From the NCBI GenBank assembly GCA_900315955.1, contig ONBC01000016.1:13669-77668 (forward strand): a DNA stretch of 64,000 nt, read 5' to 3'. The translations under genes were made by a program, and so were the position numbers. This document shows, one piece after another, positions 7,679 through 16,356 of this stretch. Source of the DNA: an uncultured Prevotella sp. (lineage in GTDB: Bacteria > Bacteroidota > Bacteroidia > Bacteroidales > Bacteroidaceae). The notes under the pieces are model-generated. The model ran no database searches, was not told where the DNA came from, and saw only the letters and a list, made by a program, of their open reading frames with translations. How positions within the stretch are numbered: the stretch's first letter is position 1; each line of letters starts with the position of its first letter.

Positions 7679-8248
7679 ATGGCAACAAAAATCAGATTGC
7701 AGCGTGGCGGTCACAAGGGCTACGCAGTTTACAGAGTCGTGATCGCTGACGTGAGAGCACCACGTGATGGTAAGTTTATCGAGAAGATTGGTACCTTCAA
7801 CCCCAACACCAATCCTGCTACCGTAGATTTGAATTTCGACCGTGCCCTCTACTGGGTAGAGACAGGCGCACAGCCTACAGACACTGTCCGCACCATTCTG
7901 AAGAATGAGGGTGTGTACATGATGAAGCATCTTCGCGGCGGCGTGAAGAAGGGTGCCTTCGACGAGGCTGCTTGCCAGCAGAAGTTCGATGCCTGGAAGA
8001 CTGCCAAGGAGCAGAAGCTCACAGCTGCTAAGGACGCTCAGAGCAAGAGCCGTCAGGAGGCTGCCGCTAAGGCGCTCGATGCCGAGAAGAAGGTCAATGA
8101 GGCTATCGCCAAGAAGGTGGCTGACAAGAAGGCTGCCGAGGCTGCCGCTAAAGCTGAGGCTGAGGCTGCAAAAGCTGCTGAGGCTGCACAGGCTGCTGAA
8201 GGCGAGAACGCTGAAACTCCCGCAACAGAGGCTCCCGCAGAGGCATAA
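7679..8248 (+). CDS. rpsP: 30S ribosomal protein S16 with long Ala/Lys/Glu tail
   Basis: The first 80-90 residues are the S16 core ([20 protein letters not shown], with [16 protein letters not shown]). S16 binds 16S rRNA early in 30S assembly. The remaining 100 or so residues are a basic, then Ala/Glu-rich low-complexity helix ([19 protein letters not shown]), giving 189 aa against about 80-90 in most bacteria. Long-tailed S16 is normal for Bacteroidetes. It is transcribed alone from a strong promoter and ends in a terminator; the usual rimM/trmD partners are not adjacent. Confidence 0.97.
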   Translation: MATKIRLQRGGHKGYAVYRVVIADVRAPRDGKFIEKIGTFNPNTNPATVDLNFDRALYWVETGAQPTDTVRTILKNEGVYMMKHLRGGVKKGAFDEAACQQKFDAWKTAKEQKLTAAKDAQSKSRQEAAAKALDAEKKVNEAIAKKVADKKAAEAAAKAEAEAAKAAEAAQAAEGENAETPATEAPAEA

Positions 8249-8274
8249 CTCATCCGTTGAGATCAAAATGTTAC

Positions 8275-8310
8275 AAGGCGTTGCTTTCTCAGGAAGGCAA
8301 CGCCTTTTTA
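8275..8310 (+). terminator. rpsP terminator
   Basis: AAGGCGTTGC / GCAACGCCTT stem (8275-8284 with 8297-8306), extended inward by further pairs and followed by TTTTTATTTT. Confidence 0.88.
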
Positions 8311-8359
8311 TTTTCCAATTATTTTTCTGACTTTAAGCCGCATTCTCATTATTTTTGTG

Positions 8360-8367
8360 TAAGTTTG
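8360..8367 (+). promoter_or_regulatory. Promoter -7 box for dnaX
   Basis: TAAGTTTG lies 40 nt upstream of the dnaX ATG. No clear -33 box is seen. Confidence 0.5.
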
Positions 8368-8407
8368 CAATCAATATTCAGATTATCGAATTCATATTAG
8401 TTATTCT

Positions 8408-10246
8408 ATGGACAACTATATAGTTTCCGCAAGGAAATACAGACCGATGACTTTCTCCTCTGTTGTAGGCCAGGATGCACTGACTACAACACTGAAGAAT
8501 GCGGTTAAGTCAGGGAAATTAGCCCATGCCTATCTTTTCTGCGGGCCACGCGGAGTGGGGAAGACAACCTGTGCGCGAATCTTTGCCAAGGCTATCAACT
8601 GTGAAAATCCTACACAAGACGGTGAGGCATGCAACGAGTGCGAGAGTTGCCGTGCTTTCAACGAAGGACGGTCAATGAATATCTTTGAACTGGATGCTGC
8701 CAGCAACAACTCCGTGGAGAACATCAAAACGCTCATGGAGCAGACGCTTATCCCTCCTCAGACCGGGAAATATAAGGTTTTCATCATCGATGAGGTTCAC
8801 ATGCTCTCACAAGCGGCTTTCAACGCTTTCCTCAAGACCTTGGAGGAGCCGCCGGCACACGTGATTTTCATTCTTGCCACTACAGAGAAGAATAAGATTC
8901 TTCCAACCATTCTCTCGCGTTGTCAGATCTACGACTTCGAGCGCATGACCGTTCCCGAGATCATCCACCATCTTGAGATGGTAGCCGGAAAGGAAGGTAT
9001 CACGTATGAGGACGAAGCCCTCAATGTGATCGCTGAAAAAGCGGATGGAGGAATGCGGGATGCCTTGTCGATCTTCGATCAGGTATCGAGCTTTTGCCAA
9101 GGGCATATCACGTATGAGAAAGTACTGAAAGACCTGAATGTACTCGACGTAGACAACTATTTTAAGATCATAGACCTGTCACTTGAGAATAAAGCCGCGG
9201 ACATCATGGTCTTGCTCGATAATATTATCCAACACGGCTTCGATGGAAGCAATGTGGTCAATGGCCTTGCTTCGCATGTACGCAATGTGATGATGGCGAA
9301 AGACGAACAGACCCTTCCGCTCCTGGAGGTAAGTGATGGTCAGCGAGCGAAATACAAAGAGCAGGCCAAGAAATGTCCCCTTCCATTCCTTTATAAGGCA
9401 CTGAAAATCCTCAACGAATGTGATGTGCAATATCGACAGAGCAGCAACAAGCGGCTCTTGGTTGAACTCACTTTGATCCGTGTGGCACAGATCACGCAAC
9501 CGGAGGATGCTGACGTGCCGGCTGGTGGGCGTAGCCCTATGCGATTGAAATCCCTGTTCAAGAAAAACAATGTGGTGCAGCCTAAACCGGCTATGCAGGT
9601 GGCCGGGGCTGCACGTTCTTTAGCCAATCATAAACCGAAAACGGCTTCTGTCAATGACAAGCCACAGACGGAACCGACAAGCGAAGGCAATAAGTCATTT
9701 GCGGGTTCGACCAGACCGGAGACAGCAGCTGTAGGACCTTTGAAGAGCGGCATCACTTTCCATCTGAAGAATATCGGAATGACATTCGATGATCTTAGGC
9801 GAAAACCAAAGACAAACGATGTTTCGGAGGCTGTAAAGGTTGATGAAGCCGAAGCCAAGAAAGTTGCAGAAAGTAAGCCTGAGTCGCAGTTTACGGATGA
9901 TGATCTCATCCGTGAATGGATAGCCATGTGCAACCGCATGCCTCAGAAATTCGTAGGCTTAGCAGCACGCTTGAAAAACCTCGTGCCTACAATCACTGAC
10001 TATCCCAATATTGAAGTGGTTGTGGATAATAAACTTTTGCTTGATCAGATCAATGTCATCAGCCGCAACATACGCGCCACGATGCGTATGAAGTTGCATA
10101 ATACGCTCATCGAGTTCAAGCCGCGTTTAGCCAAGCAGAACGAGAATCAGCGGGCATTGACCAAGCTCGAAGTCTTCGACGCGCTAAGGAAAAAGAACCC
10201 AGCCATAGAAAAATTAAGGGTAGGGCTCGGTTTGGAATTGAGCTAA
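8408..10246 (+). CDS. dnaX: DNA polymerase III subunit gamma/tau
   Basis: This is the 612-aa clamp-loader ATPase of the replisome. The AAA+ domain comes first: Walker A GPRGVGKT (46-53), four zinc-binding Cys (65, 75, 78, 81), Walker B region IIDEVHMLS and sensor ILATTEKNKILPTILSRCQ. The collar domain follows to about residue 365. A low-complexity, Lys/Thr-rich linker spans about residues 375-490, and a C-terminal tau-type domain ends the protein (DDLIREWIAMCNRMPQ onward). No slippery A-run needed to make a separate gamma form was noticed. Confidence 0.96.
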   Translation: MDNYIVSARKYRPMTFSSVVGQDALTTTLKNAVKSGKLAHAYLFCGPRGVGKTTCARIFAKAINCENPTQDGEACNECESCRAFNEGRSMNIFELDAASNNSVENIKTLMEQTLIPPQTGKYKVFIIDEVHMLSQAAFNAFLKTLEEPPAHVIFILATTEKNKILPTILSRCQIYDFERMTVPEIIHHLEMVAGKEGITYEDEALNVIAEKADGGMRDALSIFDQVSSFCQGHITYEKVLKDLNVLDVDNYFKIIDLSLENKAADIMVLLDNIIQHGFDGSNVVNGLASHVRNVMMAKDEQTLPLLEVSDGQRAKYKEQAKKCPLPFLYKALKILNECDVQYRQSSNKRLLVELTLIRVAQITQPEDADVPAGGRSPMRLKSLFKKNNVVQPKPAMQVAGAARSLANHKPKTASVNDKPQTEPTSEGNKSFAGSTRPETAAVGPLKSGITFHLKNIGMTFDDLRRKPKTNDVSEAVKVDEAEAKKVAESKPESQFTDDDLIREWIAMCNRMPQKFVGLAARLKNLVPTITDYPNIEVVVDNKLLLDQINVISRNIRATMRMKLHNTLIEFKPRLAKQNENQRALTKLEVFDALRKKNPAIEKLRVGLGLELS

Positions 10247-10257
10247 AACAATGTAAA

Positions 10258-10287
10258 AAGTCCGGAATCCATAAGACTTCCGGACTT
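10258..10287 (-). terminator. Convergent terminator between dnaX and asnA
   Basis: 10-bp perfect stem AAGTCCGGAA / TTCCGGACTT (10258-10267 with 10278-10287). A T5 run follows on the minus strand, so it mainly serves asnA. On the plus strand no T run follows. Confidence 0.75.
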
Positions 10288-10319
10288 CCATATCTTAATC
10301 CAGCCCTCTGCCATTTGTG

Positions 10320-11357
10320 TCAAATGAGCGGCATACCGAGCTCAGCGCATTCTTTCCTCATATCTTCAGGCCAGATACTTGCCTGAATCTCACCGATATG
10401 CGCTTTGTGGAGCATCACCATGCACAGACGGCTCTGACCAATACCGCCACCGATACTGAGTGGCAGCTTATCGTTGAGCAACTGCTGATGGAAGTAAAGT
10501 TTCTCTCGGGCTTCTTGATGTTCTATCTTCAACTGACGCAACAGGCTCTCCTTATCAACACGGATACCCATTGAACTAAGCTCGAATGAACGGCCGAGAA
10601 CAGGATACCAGATGAGGATATCTCCGTTGAGACCCGCCTTGCCATTCTCCGCAATCGTTGACCAGTCGTCATAGTCAGGAGCACGACCGTCATGTTTCTT
10701 TCCATCAGAGAGTTTACCACCGATACCTTCAACAAACACAGCGCCATACTTCTCGCAGATAGCATCCTCACGCTCGTGCGGAGTCTTGTCGGGATACATG
10801 TCGAGAAGATCCTGAGAATGGATAAAATGAATCTCACGAGGAAGAAACGGCTTGAGCTGCGGAAAGTTCTCACAGGCCAAGAACTCTGTGCGAAGGATAG
10901 CACTGTAGATACGGCGCACGACATCCTCTAAGAAAGCGATAGTGCGCTCCTCTTTCGTGATAACAGCCTCCCAGTCCCACTGATCAACATACAACGAATG
11001 GAGGTTATCCATCTCCTCGTCCGCACGGATAGCGTTCATATCCGTATAGATGCCATAACCAGGCTCTACGCCGAACTTAGCAAGCGTCAGGCGCTTCCAT
11101 TTTGCCAACGAATGCACGACTTCGGCCTTTGCCTCACCCATGTCTTTTATGGGGAATGTCACCGGACGTTCGACACCATTAAGGTCATCGTTGATTCCTA
11201 ATCCTTTGAGTACAAAGAGCGGGGCCGTAGCTCGACTCAGGCGAAGTTCGGTGGAAAGATTCTGCTGAAAAAACTCCTTGATCATCTTGATGCCATGTTC
11301 CGTCTGACGACGATCCAAGAGCGTCTTGTAGCCGATGGGTTTGATTAAATGACTCAT
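10320..11357 (-). CDS. asnA: Aspartate-ammonia ligase (asparagine synthetase A)
   Basis: The 345-aa ATP-dependent enzyme makes asparagine from aspartate and ammonia, and belongs to the class II aminoacyl-tRNA synthetase-like fold. Family segments seen are LRLSRATAPLFV near the N-terminus, YVDQWDWE, REIHFIHSQDLLDMYP and the C-terminal GGGIGQSRLCM(V)ML motif 3 region. The frame stays open upstream to 11426. However, a -7 box at 11397-11404 falls in that extension, so I start at MSHLIKPIGYKT (11357). Confidence 0.95.
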   Translation of the reverse strand: MSHLIKPIGYKTLLDRRQTEHGIKMIKEFFQQNLSTELRLSRATAPLFVLKGLGINDDLNGVERPVTFPIKDMGEAKAEVVHSLAKWKRLTLAKFGVEPGYGIYTDMNAIRADEEMDNLHSLYVDQWDWEAVITKEERTIAFLEDVVRRIYSAILRTEFLACENFPQLKPFLPREIHFIHSQDLLDMYPDKTPHEREDAICEKYGAVFVEGIGGKLSDGKKHDGRAPDYDDWSTIAENGKAGLNGDILIWYPVLGRSFELSSMGIRVDKESLLRQLKIEHQEAREKLYFHQQLLNDKLPLSIGGGIGQSRLCMVMLHKAHIGEIQASIWPEDMRKECAELGMPLI

Positions 11358-11396
11358 AAATTTATCTATTTGTTTTCTATTTCTTGTTTCAGTAAG

Positions 11397-11404
11397 CAAA
11401 GTTA
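11397..11404 (-). promoter_or_regulatory. Promoter -7 box for asnA
   Basis: The minus strand reads TAACTTTG, 40 nt upstream of the chosen ATG. It decides the start of asnA. Confidence 0.65.
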
Positions 11405-11591
11405 CACAATTATTATTAATCTGCAAGCATTTTAGAAAAATTCTTTTCAGAATGTAACAAAATCATTGAGAACAACAAAAAATAGAAGAGACTTAACCTA
11501 CATTCGTCGAAACTACCTTGCATCATCCATGCCCATTTCGGGATTGAAAACCTCGCTTATCGCATTTCTTTCATGCAATTCCCGTTGTCCT

Positions 11592-11611
11592 GACTTTTTA
11601 CTTTTTGTCAA
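11592..11611. repeat. Dispersed 20-mer, copy 1
   Basis: GACTTTTTACTTTTTGTCAA occurs here and again, identical, at 34740-34759. Both copies lie downstream of the last gene of a minus-strand operon (about 40 nt and 170 nt past the stop). Confidence 0.8.
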
Positions 11612-11650
11612 TATAAATTCAAAGAATTTACTTTTATCGCAGAAAGGTAT

Positions 11651-13009
11651 TCAGTTGAGGTACTCCACCTTGATGTCCCAATTCCATTTATTGAAATAAA
11701 GGTTGCCACCTTGCCATTCCACTTCTCCACGTTGGAAATCAACGGTCTCTGAACGGGGATAACGCTTGGCCGGGTAGAAGGGCATGCCGAAGTCGCTATT
11801 GACGATAAGCCGATAGGAGTCGATGCCACCTAAGTAGAAATACCGGGTTGAATCGTCTGTAGCCCAATAGGGACGGCCGAACGACTGGTCGACAGGTACC
11901 CATCCCACGCCTTCAAAATAGATCTCGCCCCAATCATGAAGATTCTTCTCATCAGGGTGTACCATGAACCCGCTCTCGAAATGGCCGGGTATGCCCTTGG
12001 CCCGGCACAGCGTGAGGAAGAGCAGCGTCACCTGACCGCAGTCACCGTGATGGTTGTCAAGCACATACTCGGGAATGTTCTGGATAGTGCTGTATTCACG
12101 CGCCGAAGCCCACGGATAGTTTGCGTCGATGTAGGTGAACAGAGCGCGAGCTTGAAGCAGGGGGTTGGTGATACCCGACGTAATGCTGTCTGCAAGATGC
12201 TGTATGCGTGGAGTGACGATGATGTGCTCCCGGCGGTTGGCAATATATTTGCGGTAAAGAGCCGAAGTCTTGTCGTAGGGCTTCACTTTTTCCGGCTTTA
12301 ACCCGAACCAACTGCCATGCGACGTATATTCAAATACCTCGCTGAAGACTGTGGGCTTACCGGCCTCAGCCTTTTGCTCCATATAGATGGAGGAATGGTT
12401 GTAAGCGGCGGGTGACTTGATATACTTCTTGTTGCTTGTGCTCAACAGGCGTACATTGGTCTGTCGCTTGACATCGGTGCGGGGGAAAGGAAGCCAGCAG
12501 CGGATGGTCTCCCCGGCCGGTACCACGTCAGGCTTGACCGTAAGCGTATAGGTGACACGCATGCGATGAGCCGGACCGAGCCGATAGGCACTGTGGGGCG
12601 CGGCCTTCATGATAGCGGGAATGTCGATGCGCTCATCCTCCATGTAAGCACTTTTCTGTTCGCCGTCCTTCTGAAGCTTGATAGCGCGGCACTGCGGATC
12701 TATGCGGAAGAGATTAGGCGCGGCATTGTGGAAATACCATTTCTTTCCGTTGATGTAACAGGTTTCGAGTGCCCTCGTCTTTTCCCAGTGGTCTATCTGC
12801 GCCTCTGTCACATCCGGAATGTAGCGTTGGATGTATTGCTTCACCTCATCGTGGGTTTTATTGAAGTCGAGGGCGAGTCGTTCCTCCGTCGACTGGGCAT
12901 GGAGAGACCCTACCATAGCTAACAGAGCCATAATCCCCATACACTTGTCCCGAAGGCGGCTCCAAGATTCCTCCCTACATGGGGAGGAAAAGATATGATT
13001 GTTAAACAT
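11651..13009 (-). CDS. Exported transglutaminase-like (papain-fold) protein
   Basis: The 452-aa protein has a hydrophobic signal sequence (MGIMALLAMVGSLHAQ, residues 24-39). An alternative start at Met24 (12940) would give a more typical signal peptide. A C-terminal transglutaminase-like domain has the complete catalytic triad: Cys324 in HHGDCGQVT, His358 in NLHDWGE and Asp374 in WVPVDQSFG. The N-terminal half is of unknown fold. It is the last gene of the cell-wall salvage operon, 53 nt after the epimerase. Transglutaminase-like proteins in this setting are likely peptidases or amidases acting on muropeptide stems rather than cross-linkers; that is inference. Confidence 0.85.
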   Translation of the reverse strand: MFNNHIFSSPCREESWSRLRDKCMGIMALLAMVGSLHAQSTEERLALDFNKTHDEVKQYIQRYIPDVTEAQIDHWEKTRALETCYINGKKWYFHNAAPNLFRIDPQCRAIKLQKDGEQKSAYMEDERIDIPAIMKAAPHSAYRLGPAHRMRVTYTLTVKPDVVPAGETIRCWLPFPRTDVKRQTNVRLLSTSNKKYIKSPAAYNHSSIYMEQKAEAGKPTVFSEVFEYTSHGSWFGLKPEKVKPYDKTSALYRKYIANRREHIIVTPRIQHLADSITSGITNPLLQARALFTYIDANYPWASAREYSTIQNIPEYVLDNHHGDCGQVTLLFLTLCRAKGIPGHFESGFMVHPDEKNLHDWGEIYFEGVGWVPVDQSFGRPYWATDDSTRYFYLGGIDSYRLIVNSDFGMPFYPAKRYPRSETVDFQRGEVEWQGGNLYFNKWNWDIKVEYLN

Positions 13010-13062
13010 TTGCAGGTTACTGATTAAGAAAAGCTTTCATGTAAAGATGAGCCAGAGCGGCA

Positions 13063-14235
13063 CTATTTGTTGAGCTCCACACCTATTCCCGGTCTGTCGG
13101 GTAAGGTGATCTTGCCCCGGACCACCTGCATGCCTGTGAAACGGTCGTTGGAGATGAGCAGATTCCCGTCGAGATCGGCAAAGTCGACGGCTGGGGAGAG
13201 CTGGGCGGCAGCCGACACAGCACAAGAAGTCTCGGTCATGCAACCCACCATCACCTTCAGACCACGGGCACGCGCATAGTTGAGCATCTTCCACGCCTCA
13301 CGCATACCCGTGCACTTCATCAGTTTGATGTTGATGCCGGAATAGGCTTCTTCGATGCGGCGGATGTCGGAAAGTCGCTGGATGGCCTCGTCAGCGAAGA
13401 TAGGCAAGGGGGAATGCTCGGTGAGCCATGCGATATCTTTCTGTTGTTCCTTCGGCATGGGCTGCTCCACCATAACGATGCCTTGGGCGTGGAGCCAGTT
13501 AATCATGTCGAGCGCTTTGTGCTTGTCCTTCCATCCCTGATTGACATCGACAGCGATAGGCAGTTTCGTTACCGACCGAATGGTGTTGATCATATCCTTA
13601 TCGTTGTCACGTCCAAGCTTCACCTTGAGAATGTTGAACTTAGCCGCACATTCTTCTGTCTTTTGTCGCACCACGTCGGGCGTATCGATGCCGATGGTGA
13701 AGGTCGTAGAGGGTGCTTTCCTGGCATCGAGCCCCCATATTTTATACCACGGCTGTCCCATGATCTTGCCCACGAGGTCGTGCAAGGCAATATCCACAGC
13801 AGCCTTGGCAGCGGTATCGCCTGCTGACAGACTGTCGACATAGCCCAGGATATCCTCCATCTCGAAAGGATCGGTAAACTGCTCCATATCGACCTTGTTG
13901 AGGAAAGCCGTAACCGAGGCAACGCTCTGTCCAAGATACTGCGGCATGGAAGCCTCGCCATAACCCGTGAGGCCGTCGTAGGTCAGCTCTACCTGTACGT
14001 CGGGTGTCGAGGTACGTGAATAGGTGGCCACGGTGAACGTGTGGCGCAACTTCAGTTCGTAAGGGAAGAAACGCAGGTGCAGACGACCGTCTGCCGTTTC
14101 TGCATGGTTGATATTGAACGACGGAGCCTTGGCCGTATCTAACATGCGGCCGAGGGCATCTGCATTGCTGATGGCTAAAGCAGCACCTGCCGTAGCCAAT
14201 GCCGATTTCTTTAGAAATTCTCTTCGTGTAGTCAT
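13063..14235 (-). CDS. Dipeptide (L-Ala-D/L-Glu) epimerase with Tat-type export signal
   Basis: This is a 390-aa enolase-superfamily protein of the muconate-lactonising subgroup. Catalytic features are the KxK base Lys204/206 (ILKVKLGRD), metal ligands Asp230 (AVDVNQGW), Glu257 (VEQP) and Asp282 (ADEA), and the second base Lys304 (INIKLMKCTG). The KxK plus VDVNQGW pattern fits Ala-Glu epimerase, which turns murein-derived L-Ala-D-Glu into L-Ala-L-Glu. The N-terminus MTTRREFLKKSALATAGAA is a twin-arginine signal, so the enzyme is probably folded in the cytoplasm and exported. The classical E. coli enzyme is cytoplasmic. The gene sits 18 nt after the NlpC/P60 endopeptidase gene, whose product would supply the substrate. 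Confidence 0.88.
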   Translation of the reverse strand: MTTRREFLKKSALATAGAALAISNADALGRMLDTAKAPSFNINHAETADGRLHLRFFPYELKLRHTFTVATYSRTSTPDVQVELTYDGLTGYGEASMPQYLGQSVASVTAFLNKVDMEQFTDPFEMEDILGYVDSLSAGDTAAKAAVDIALHDLVGKIMGQPWYKIWGLDARKAPSTTFTIGIDTPDVVRQKTEECAAKFNILKVKLGRDNDKDMINTIRSVTKLPIAVDVNQGWKDKHKALDMINWLHAQGIVMVEQPMPKEQQKDIAWLTEHSPLPIFADEAIQRLSDIRRIEEAYSGINIKLMKCTGMREAWKMLNYARARGLKVMVGCMTETSCAVSAAAQLSPAVDFADLDGNLLISNDRFTGMQVVRGKITLPDRPGIGVELNK

Positions 14236-14253
14236 AACAAAATAATCTCTCTA

Positions 14254-15336
14254 TTACTTATACATTGGTGATTTGTCAGTTGTAAAAAGACCCTGCACCC
14301 TATTGATGTAAGGCAACACGCGTTGCGCCCACAGCAGACGACCGAGGTCGTAGGCGTCATAGTCGGTATCTGTCTCGTTGAAGCTCGCCTCTTGCACCAT
14401 GCCAAGAGAATGGATGAAGCGACCGTTGCCGAGATAAAAACCTACATGCGACACATGGGCAGGCTTGTCTGTCGTGGCCTTGCGTCCAAAGAAAAGCAGG
14501 TCACCGGGCTGCAGGTGACTGAAATCCGGCTTAGCATCAGCGCCTTCATCACTAAACGAGGGGAAAATGTTGATGTGCTGTCCTTGGGTAGCCATCTGTG
14601 AGGCATCGCGCGGGATGATAATGTCGTGACAGAGTAGCACCGTGCGCACAAAGCCACTGCAATCCATACCCTTAGGACTCATACCACCCCACATGTAAGG
14701 TATGCCCACGAATCGTTTGGCCGTAGCAAGGATCGCTGCCGGACTGTTATCAAGACTTTTGCGCCAGTGACCCAGTTCGTCAGCCTTGGCTTTGCTCAGA
14801 TATCCCGTGCGGCCATCAGGGAAGGCGACATGATAGAAATTGCCTTTGGAACCGAGAAGACGAAGACGATTGGTGGCGACAACATCGCTTACGATCTGCG
14901 ACTTCTCATCAGGCTGCCGGTAGACACCGGCCCAAAGGGCAGTGACTACCACCTGTTTGGATGTATTCCAAGCAGAAAGCTCTGTGCGCGTCATCGGCTG
15001 TACGGACCGATTATGCACGTAAGCCTCATAGCCTTCTGGAGTGGAAACCTTCAACCAGCCTCCGTCTTCCAAGATCTGCACGGGCATGCCGAGCACACCC
15101 TGGGTCGCCATGCCGGCATCGTAGTCGGGTGATGTCCGCATATTACAGACCGAGACATCGATAACACCCCAATCCTTCGTTTGAGAAAAGGCAGGAAGAA
15201 AGGAGAGAAAAAGCATGAATGCTAATAACCCAACCACTGGCCTCACAAACGAGGTTAAGCTTATCTCGCCTATAGAGATGCGAAAATGTGCATTTATTCT
15301 ACACCCTTTGCTTTCATTAATTCGTAAATTGACCAT
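14254..15336 (-). CDS. Exported NlpC/P60 endopeptidase with SH3-like domains
   Basis: The 360-aa protein has a hydrophobic export segment at about residues 31-52 (VVGLLAFMLFLSFLPAFSQ) behind an unusually long N-region. Two bacterial SH3-like domains follow (about 55-115 and 125-190), then a C-terminal NlpC/P60 domain. The catalytic Cys is in GMDCSGFVR and the His in AHVSHVGFYLG, both preserved. It would cut the gamma-D-Glu to diamino-acid bond of muropeptides and release L-Ala-D-Glu. It lies between murQ and the Ala-Glu epimerase gene. The 130-nt gap to murQ is filled by a heptamer array. Only Met1 and an internal Met at residue 41 are candidate ATG starts. Confidence 0.88.
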   Translation of the reverse strand: MVNLRINESKGCRINAHFRISIGEISLTSFVRPVVGLLAFMLFLSFLPAFSQTKDWGVIDVSVCNMRTSPDYDAGMATQGVLGMPVQILEDGGWLKVSTPEGYEAYVHNRSVQPMTRTELSAWNTSKQVVVTALWAGVYRQPDEKSQIVSDVVATNRLRLLGSKGNFYHVAFPDGRTGYLSKAKADELGHWRKSLDNSPAAILATAKRFVGIPYMWGGMSPKGMDCSGFVRTVLLCHDIIIPRDASQMATQGQHINIFPSFSDEGADAKPDFSHLQPGDLLFFGRKATTDKPAHVSHVGFYLGNGRFIHSLGMVQEASFNETDTDYDAYDLGRLLWAQRVLPYINRVQGLFTTDKSPMYK

Positions 15337-15360
15337 CGCCCTAACTCCTATATTTTATCA

Positions 15361-15470
15361 CCTAACTCCTAACTTCCAACTCCTAACTTCTAACTCTTAA
15401 CTTCCAACTCCTAACTTCTAACTCCTAACTTCTAACTCCTAACTTCTAACTTCTAACTTCTAACTCCTAA
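15361..15470 (-). repeat. Heptamer tandem array on the murQ stop codon
   Basis: In the mRNA sense there are about 15 units of TTAG(G/A)AG in a row, a few degenerate. The first unit, 15470-15464, contains the murQ stop codon TAG itself. The array fills most of the gap to the NlpC/P60 gene. A unit length of 7 puts TAG in every reading frame and repeats a Shine-Dalgarno-like AGGAG. Confidence 0.9.
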
Positions 15471-16279
15471 CTCTTAAAGGCTTCCACCGCCTTCTTCACG
15501 GACCCGTATTTCAGCAGTAAGGCATTGGCCTCCTCGTAAGGCAGGTGAGTATAGTCCATAACCATGCGTGTGCCGCGATCGACGAGCTTCTTGTTTGTAA
15601 GCTGCATATTCACCATACGGTTGCCTTTGACACGACCGAGTTGAATCATCAGCGTGGTAGAAATCATGTTGAGAATCATCTTCTGACCAGTACCCGATTT
15701 CATGCGCGACGACCCTGTGACAAACTCAGGACCGACAATCATCTCTATGGGATATTCGCAAGCAGCAGCCATCGGCGTATCGGGATTCGACGTTATGCAC
15801 CCCGTGAGACAACCGTGCGCACGAGCATCAGTCAGAGCACCTACCACGTAAGGGGTTGTGCCCGAGGCAGCGATACCAATGACGGTGTCGTCTTCGCAGA
15901 TGGCGTGATCGAGCAGTTCCTGCCAACCACGATGAGCATCGTCCTCAGCATTCTCCACAGCATTGCGCAGAGCTGTATCACCACCGGCAATGAGACCATA
16001 GACCAGCGTGGGCGGTACACCGAAAGTAGGCGGCAGCTCGGAGGCATCTAACACACCAAGACGCCCACTCGTACCGGCTCCCATGTAAAACACACGGCCA
16101 CCACGCTGCATACGTGGGACGATCTGTTCCACCAGGGCCTCGATCTGCGGGATGGCTTTTTCAACAGCTAACGCCACCTTCTTGTCCTCTGTATTGATAT
16201 CTACCAAGAGTTCATGTACACTTTTCTTTTCTAAGTCGTCATAAAGTGACGGCTGTTCGGTAATCTTTATGAATGCCAT
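15467..16279 (-). CDS. murQ: N-acetylmuramic acid 6-phosphate etherase
   Basis: The 270-aa SIS-domain enzyme cleaves the lactyl ether of MurNAc-6-P to give GlcNAc-6-P and D-lactate. Family signatures are MGAGTSGRLGVLDASELPPT (sugar-phosphate site), DTVIGIAASGTTPYV and VTGSSRMKSGTGQKM. The start MAFIKITEQPSLYDDLEKKS matches the family. It lies 73 nt after the sugar kinase gene that would supply its substrate. The stop codon lies inside the first heptamer of the following repeat array. Confidence 0.96.
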   Translation of the reverse strand: MAFIKITEQPSLYDDLEKKSVHELLVDINTEDKKVALAVEKAIPQIEALVEQIVPRMQRGGRVFYMGAGTSGRLGVLDASELPPTFGVPPTLVYGLIAGGDTALRNAVENAEDDAHRGWQELLDHAICEDDTVIGIAASGTTPYVVGALTDARAHGCLTGCITSNPDTPMAAACEYPIEMIVGPEFVTGSSRMKSGTGQKMILNMISTTLMIQLGRVKGNRMVNMQLTNKKLVDRGTRMVMDYTHLPYEEANALLLKYGSVKKAVEAFKS

Positions 16280-16307
16280 GTTGTTTTTACTAACTTAATA
16301 CTCAGAA

Positions 16308-16356
16308 CTTCTAACTCCTAACGCCTAACTCCTAACTCCTAACGCCTAACTCCTAA
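16308..16356 (-). repeat. Heptamer tandem array on the sugar-kinase stop codon
   Basis: Seven units of TTAGG(A/C)G or TTAGAAG in the mRNA sense. The first unit contains the TAG stop of the kinase gene. The array occupies most of the gap before murQ. It is the same family as the array at 15361-15470. Confidence 0.88.

Noticed and set aside
7667..8266. Minus-strand Leu/Ser/Cys-rich frame opposite rpsP
   Set aside because: Low-complexity reverse of the Ala/Lys/Glu tail of S16, not a membrane protein.
8408..10246. Programmed frameshift in dnaX
   Set aside because: No slippery A-run with a following stem was noticed. The frame is continuous.
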